Source: JBFAPK01 sp040676675 (GTDB taxonomy: Bacteria; Actinomycetota; Actinomycetes; Mycobacteriales; Micromonosporaceae). Taken from it: a DNA stretch of 64,000 nucleotides. A program made the translations under genes and the position numbers. Below the pieces are notes generated by a model. That model searched no databases. It saw nothing but the letters and a program-made list of their open reading frames with translations, and had not been told where the DNA came from. The stretch's first letter is position 1. Each line of letters opens with the position of its first letter. The stretch is from assembly GCF_040676675.1 (NCBI RefSeq), contig NZ_JBFAPK010000045.1:11011-75010 (forward strand), in the 5' to 3' direction. Shown piece after piece: positions 60,084-64,000 of this stretch.

Positions 60084-61745
60084 TCAACGCGCGCACACGA
60101 AGCTCCGCGCGCTGTCGGGGTCGCCCGAGCGGTACTTCGGCCAGCGCGGGTACTCGCAGAGCGGGAGCGTTCTGCCGCTCCTGCCGTCCACGGCCACCGG
60201 GTCGACGGGCGCCCGCCCGTCCTCGACCCAACGTTCGAGCGCGGAGAGCGAGTCCCAGTTGGCGGCGAACGCGGGCGCGCCGACGTTGGCGTGGTTCGCG
60301 CCGGGCACGAGGTAGTACCGCATGAACTCCTGTGTCTGCCGGGGCCCTACCGTGTCGAGCACCCGCTGGTAGTAGTCGTTCGTCGAGCGGTGGGAGACCA
60401 GTTCGTCCGCGGAGCCGTGGAGGAGCAGCAGCTTCCCGCCGGAACGCGCGAAGGGACGCAGGTCCGGGTTGTTGCGGTCCTGGATGGTGGAGAGGTAGCT
60501 GATCCGGGGCAGCCACTTCCCCGGCCGCCGAGGGTCGACATCAAGGGAGTTGTGGTTCGGGTCCCTCGTCAGGAAGTACTTCACCCACTGGTCCCAGTAC
60601 TGCATCCCGTAGCCACTCGTCACGGGCATGGGGTTGGCGGGTGCGGAGGTGCCGAAGCCGAGGACCGGCGTCCTCATGTCGGCGCCCGAGAGGAGGGGAA
60701 ATCCGGGGTAGTACCGCTCGCCGCTGGCGATCCGGTACGGCCAACCGAACGGCGCGGAGGCGGCGGTCACCGATGCGATCTGCGGATCGGAGAGGCACGT
60801 CGGGCCGGTGTCGGCGCCTTCGGGGCAGCGGAGCGTCCGAGGGTCGAAGTCGCAGCCCTCGACGTTCGAGATGAGCCGGTCCTTGAGACCGTCCCGCCCG
60901 TCGCACGCCGCCATGACGCTGTCGTAGAGGAGGGTCTGCTTGTCGGGCCCGGGGAATGCGCCGGGACGGGACATCACCTGCGCGAGGTATCCGAGATACA
61001 GGACCTCGGCGGTGTTGTTCCAGGCAGGGTAGGCGGAGATGACGCCGTCGAAGGCTTCCGGCCACCGTTGCGCGACGATCAGGGCCTCACGACCGCCCGT
61101 CGAGCCGCCGGCGAAGTACGTTCGGCCGGGCGCCGCACCGTAGCCACGACGGATGAGGTACACGGCGGCATCGCGGGTCTTTTTGAGCGCGTCGCCGGCG
61201 GCGAAGTTGCGCAGTGCCTCGTCGTTCATGCCGAAGGACCCGTCCAAGGACCCCGCGGGGCCGGCCTGGTGGCCGGAGTCGCTCGCGAACGTCACGTACC
61301 TGCGGGCCAGGGGCGTCGGTTGGTCGGCCCGTCCGAACGGCACGTTCTGGGTGACGTTGGGAATCGTTCCGTTGTAGCCGCCGCCGCCGAACATCATCGC
61401 GTTGCGGTTCCAGCCGACCGGCATGGCGATCTGCAGCCTGATCTCCGGCGCGGAGGTATCGACGGGGAAGAGCGCCGCACCGACGCTGCAGTACTCGATG
61501 GTCTCGCCACTGACGGTCTGGGTCACCAGGGCCGCCGAGCCGACGCGGCCGCCCCTGGTCGGCAGACTGATCGCCGACGCCGGGATCTCTGCCCCCGTCA
61601 ACTCCGCGCATCTCGGGGCCGTGGCCGTCCCGGCGGTGGCCGGCGTGGGCCCGAGGACCGCCGTCGCGCCCACCAACGTGGCGGCGAGCGCCAGCCCCGC
61701 CGGGAATCGCCTCGATCTTCCTCGAACTCGCAGCACTTGACTCAT
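60084..61745 (-). CDS. Secreted tannase/feruloyl-esterase-family hydrolase
   Basis: A 553-aa exported protein of the tannase/feruloyl esterase family. Signal peptide to about residue 39 (GPTPATAG). Family marks: CAELTGAEIPASAISLPT at the mature start, MFGGGGYNGTI oxyanion region, nucleophile elbow AGGSTGGRE with Ser215, SAYPAWN, lid Cys pairs (CDGRDGLKD, EGCDFDP, LRCPEG), Asp in HGSADELVS and His in VPGANHANVG. It would hydrolyse esters of phenolic acids (gallate, ferulate) or similar; exact substrate unknown. It is divergent from a type-B carboxylesterase across a region holding a shared repeat. Confidence 0.9.
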   Translation of the reverse strand: MSQVLRVRGRSRRFPAGLALAATLVGATAVLGPTPATAGTATAPRCAELTGAEIPASAISLPTRGGRVGSAALVTQTVSGETIEYCSVGAALFPVDTSAPEIRLQIAMPVGWNRNAMMFGGGGYNGTIPNVTQNVPFGRADQPTPLARRYVTFASDSGHQAGPAGSLDGSFGMNDEALRNFAAGDALKKTRDAAVYLIRRGYGAAPGRTYFAGGSTGGREALIVAQRWPEAFDGVISAYPAWNNTAEVLYLGYLAQVMSRPGAFPGPDKQTLLYDSVMAACDGRDGLKDRLISNVEGCDFDPRTLRCPEGADTGPTCLSDPQIASVTAASAPFGWPYRIASGERYYPGFPLLSGADMRTPVLGFGTSAPANPMPVTSGYGMQYWDQWVKYFLTRDPNHNSLDVDPRRPGKWLPRISYLSTIQDRNNPDLRPFARSGGKLLLLHGSADELVSHRSTNDYYQRVLDTVGPRQTQEFMRYYLVPGANHANVGAPAFAANWDSLSALERWVEDGRAPVDPVAVDGRSGRTLPLCEYPRWPKYRSGDPDSARSFVCAR

Positions 61746-61793
61746 TGCGGACCTCCTGCCTAAGCACGCTGTGCCGCCAGGCCGCGCAGAGAC

Positions 61794-61814
61794 GGCACTG
61801 AGTGCCAACACTGT
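61794..61814. promoter_or_regulatory. Operator-like element upstream of the tannase-like gene
   Basis: GGCACTGAGTGCC (61794-61806) is a perfect palindrome with a 1-nt centre; overlapping it, GTGCCAACACTGT (61802-61814) is the exact reverse complement of the element at 62001. It lies about 50-70 nt before the tannase-like start. Confidence 0.55.
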
Positions 61815-62000
61815 GCCATGGGTCACAAGGGCCCGCAAGGGCCGACAGCGGAAACGTTCAGGCACCGAGGAACGGCGCGGACTCCCCTTTGGCCTGAGCG
61901 ATCACTCAAGGTCGCGCGCCGCCGACGAGCCGCGGCGGGCCCGAGCCGACGGTGCGCGCGGGTAGGCGGCCGGCCCTTGCACGGCCAAGTGATGCATGTA

Positions 62001-62013
62001 ACAGTGTTGGCAC
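62001..62013. promoter_or_regulatory. Inverted copy of the 13-bp element upstream of the carboxylesterase
   Basis: ACAGTGTTGGCAC is the exact reverse complement of 61802-61814 and lies 67 nt before the carboxylesterase start, so each divergent gene has one copy in the same relative orientation. A common regulator is likely. Confidence 0.55.
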
Positions 62014-62079
62014 GCGGTGGCAACGAAGGTGCGGTATTGCGACACCGCGTGCCACGCTCGAATCAAGGAGGCAGTGCCA

Positions 62080-63825
62080 ATGCCTGCTATGCCGTCCGGG
62101 GCCGTCGTCCGCGAACCGGCCGGGCGCCGTCGCACGACGTCATCCCTGCTCCGGCCGATCCTCGGCATCGTCCTCGCGACCGCGGCCCTGACCGCCATGC
62201 CGTCCGCCAGCGCGTCCGCCCGCACCGTCCAGTCCGGAAGGGACGGCACCGCCCAGCCCGGCAAGGACCACGCGGTCCCGCCTGGAAAGAGCCCGACCCT
62301 CGTCCGCACGACGCTGGGTCCGATCGTCGGGCGGGACGAGAGCCGGTCGAACGGGACGTACTCGTGGCTCGGAATCCCCTACGCCGAGCCGCCGGTGGGC
62401 GAGCTCCGATGGCGACCGCCGCAGCCGCACCGGCCCTGGACGGACGTCCGGCACACCCAGCGGTACGGGTCCGGATGCGCGCAGCCGGGCCGCTTCTTCA
62501 GCCCGTCCCCGAACGGGCCGTTCTACGACCTGGCGGTACGCGATGGGCTGCAGCAGCCGGTCGGCGAGGAGGACTGCCTGACGCTCAACGTCTTCCGTCC
62601 GTCGACGCCGAAGCGCAACCTGCCCGTCGTGTTCTTCATCCACGGCGGCAGCAACGTCGTCGGTTATTCCGCGGATCCCATGTACGACGGGCGGGAGCTG
62701 GCCAGGCGCGCCGAGGCCGTGGTCGTCACCGTCAACTACCGGGTGGGGATCTTCGGCTGGCTGAACACCGAAGGCCTGGGCAACGACCCGCTGTCGGCGT
62801 CCGGCAACTTCGGCACGCTCGACCTCGTCAACGCGCTCCGCTTCGTCGACCAGAACGCCGGAAGGTTCGGCGGCGATCCCGACAACATCAGCGTCATGGG
62901 CCAGTCGGCGGGTGCGGTGAACGTCTGGTCCCTGCTCGTCTCCCCGCTGGCCCGCGCGATGGTCGACAAGGCGATCCCGCTCAGCGGCGGCCTGAGCACC
63001 CGGAGTGTGGCCAGTGCGCGGGCCTACGCCGACCGTGTCATGCAGGCCGCGAAGAGCGACTACCCCGCGTCGGACTCAAGCGGCATGGACCTGCTGCGTT
63101 CGCTCTCCGCCGACGACCTCGTGCGAGTGCTCGTGCGGCACCAACTCGACGCGACGCCGGCGGTCATCGCCGACGGCACGGTGATCCCCGCGGACCCGTA
63201 CGCCGTGCTCGGGTCGGGGGTCGACCGCGACGTACCCGTACTGGCCGGGAACACCCTCGAGGAAGGGAAGCTGTTCGGCAGTTCCATCGGCGCGCACAAG
63301 CCGAGCGACTACGACCGGTTCACGTTGCAGTACCTGTTCGATCCCGACAACCCCGGCAACCTGACCGCCTCCGACCTGCTCAAGGACGAATACCTTCCGG
63401 TGGACAAGCCCCAGGGCTGGAACGACGCCGCCGGGGCACTGACCGAGTCCGTCTTCACGGGCATCAACCGGGATTCCCTGAACGCGTTGGCACGAAGCGG
63501 GAACCGGTCGCTCTACCACTACCGGTTCGACTGGAACCAGGAGCCCGCGCCGTTCGACCAGGTGTACGGCGCGGTACACGCGATCGACCTGCCCTTCGTG
63601 TTCGGCAACTTCGGGCGCAACGTGTTCTCGTACGCCTTCAGCCGGCAGAACCAGCCCGGACGCCTGAGGCTGTCGGATCTGATGATCGCCAGCGTCCGGA
63701 ACTTCGTCCACGAGGGATCACCACAGCACCGGGGGCTCGGCCGCACCTGGCAGCAGTGGCCGGCGAGCCTGGTGCTGGACGCGGACGACCGGTACGTCCA
63801 TCTCGGGTCGACGACCGACCGCTGA
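62080..63825 (+). CDS. Secreted type-B carboxylesterase
   Basis: A 581-aa exported carboxylesterase of the cholinesterase/type-B fold. Signal peptide to about residue 46 (ALTAMPSASASA). Marks: GIPYAEPPVGELRWRPP, the EDCLTLNVF motif, oxyanion FFIHGGSN, nucleophile GQSAGA (Ser276), and likely acid/base in NTLEEG and YGAVHAIDLPFVFG. The HGGSN segment departs from the usual HGGG/HGGA-F. It cleaves carboxylic esters outside the cell; substrate unknown. ATG start with AAGGAGG 8 nt upstream. It ends at a strong hairpin. Confidence 0.92.
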   Translation: MPAMPSGAVVREPAGRRRTTSSLLRPILGIVLATAALTAMPSASASARTVQSGRDGTAQPGKDHAVPPGKSPTLVRTTLGPIVGRDESRSNGTYSWLGIPYAEPPVGELRWRPPQPHRPWTDVRHTQRYGSGCAQPGRFFSPSPNGPFYDLAVRDGLQQPVGEEDCLTLNVFRPSTPKRNLPVVFFIHGGSNVVGYSADPMYDGRELARRAEAVVVTVNYRVGIFGWLNTEGLGNDPLSASGNFGTLDLVNALRFVDQNAGRFGGDPDNISVMGQSAGAVNVWSLLVSPLARAMVDKAIPLSGGLSTRSVASARAYADRVMQAAKSDYPASDSSGMDLLRSLSADDLVRVLVRHQLDATPAVIADGTVIPADPYAVLGSGVDRDVPVLAGNTLEEGKLFGSSIGAHKPSDYDRFTLQYLFDPDNPGNLTASDLLKDEYLPVDKPQGWNDAAGALTESVFTGINRDSLNALARSGNRSLYHYRFDWNQEPAPFDQVYGAVHAIDLPFVFGNFGRNVFSYAFSRQNQPGRLRLSDLMIASVRNFVHEGSPQHRGLGRTWQQWPASLVLDADDRYVHLGSTTDR

Positions 63826-63841
63826 GCGCGGTCGCCGCCTG

Positions 63842-63875
63842 ACGAGGCTCCCGCCCCGGGGCGGGAGCCTCGTCG
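63842..63875. terminator. 34-bp perfect palindromic terminator
   Basis: A 17-bp stem (GACGAGGCTCCCGCCCC and its exact complement) with no unpaired centre lies 16 nt past the carboxylesterase stop. The ~125 nt beyond it up to the window edge show no gene. Confidence 0.85.
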
Positions 63876-64000
63876 CCGGGGGGCCGGACCACCCGGTCTC
63901 CCCCGGCGCGGTCCGGCGCCCCGCCGCCACCCCGGGGGCCGAACCCAGTACGTCGACGGTGGGGGCCCCCTCGCAGGAACGGAGGAATTTTTGGCGGGCT

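Larger units (their letters stand above)
61746..62079. other. Divergent promoter region of the two secreted esterase genes
   Basis: 334 nt without a gene. It holds a 13-bp element present in inverted orientation near each gene and several further GTGCCA/TGGCAC boxes, listed separately. No regulator gene for it is in the window. Confidence 0.6.

Noticed and set aside
1..64000. CRISPR array, rRNA or tRNA genes, or complete insertion sequence
   Set aside because: No regularly spaced repeats, RNA-gene consensus or intact transposase with inverted repeats was seen; the only IS trace is a transposase fragment near 22.5 kb.

Overview
The window is very GC-rich and nearly all codons end in G or C. 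It carries an actinobacterial type VII secretion (T7SS) locus, a SARP/AfsR regulator, a LAL-type LuxR regulator and CBM13-bearing secreted glycosidases. Together these point to a filamentous actinomycete, most probably Micromonosporaceae. That placement is inferred from gene content only; there is no rRNA or other marker gene here, and I saw no tRNA gene.

Layout. (1) 1-8.35 kb: 3' end of an EccC ATPase, convergent with a minus-strand group of T7SS accessory genes: a LysM/TM protein, a LysM-mycosin, a second mycosin and an unknown 259-aa protein. Both mycosin-like proteases have lost catalytic His and Ser. (2) 8.8-13.4 kb: a double-GNAT acetyltransferase and a large LAL regulator. (3) 13.4-19.5 kb: a catabolic island (iron alcohol dehydrogenase, broken Ldh2-type dehydrogenase, aldehyde dehydrogenase, GntR regulator, PfpI/DJ-1 protein, alpha/beta hydrolase) flanked by integrase relics. 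(4) 19.6-22.85 kb: a gene graveyard with AbrB, integrase, SDR, TetR and transposase remnants around one intact unknown gene. (5) 22.8-27.8 kb: a SARP/NB-ARC/TPR regulator between two secreted-protein genes; all three upstream regions carry 11-bp-period direct repeats that look like SARP operators. (6) 28-31.6 kb: HxlR/DoxX divergon and an NAD-dependent DNA ligase.

(7) 31.8-42.2 kb: an apparent amino-sugar operon (GH2 exo-glucosaminidase, NodB deacetylase, ROK kinase, CUT2-type ABC importer) with a divergent ROK repressor. (8) 42.3-52.1 kb: a LacI-controlled oligosaccharide locus with a CUT1 importer, an (alpha/alpha)6 glycosidase, a clan-A glycosidase with CBM13 and a GH54 arabinofuranosidase with CBM13. 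A palindromic operator recurs before lacI, before the transporter and before the clan-A glycosidase. (9) 52.2-60 kb: thiolase, SDR, TetR and a complete livGFKHM-type importer. (10) 60-63.9 kb: divergent secreted tannase/feruloyl-esterase-like and type-B carboxylesterase genes sharing an inverted 13-bp element, ending in a 34-bp palindromic terminator.

The general theme is a saprophyte's accessory region: secreted polymer- and ester-cleaving enzymes, matching importers and local repressors, interrupted by decayed mobile DNA.
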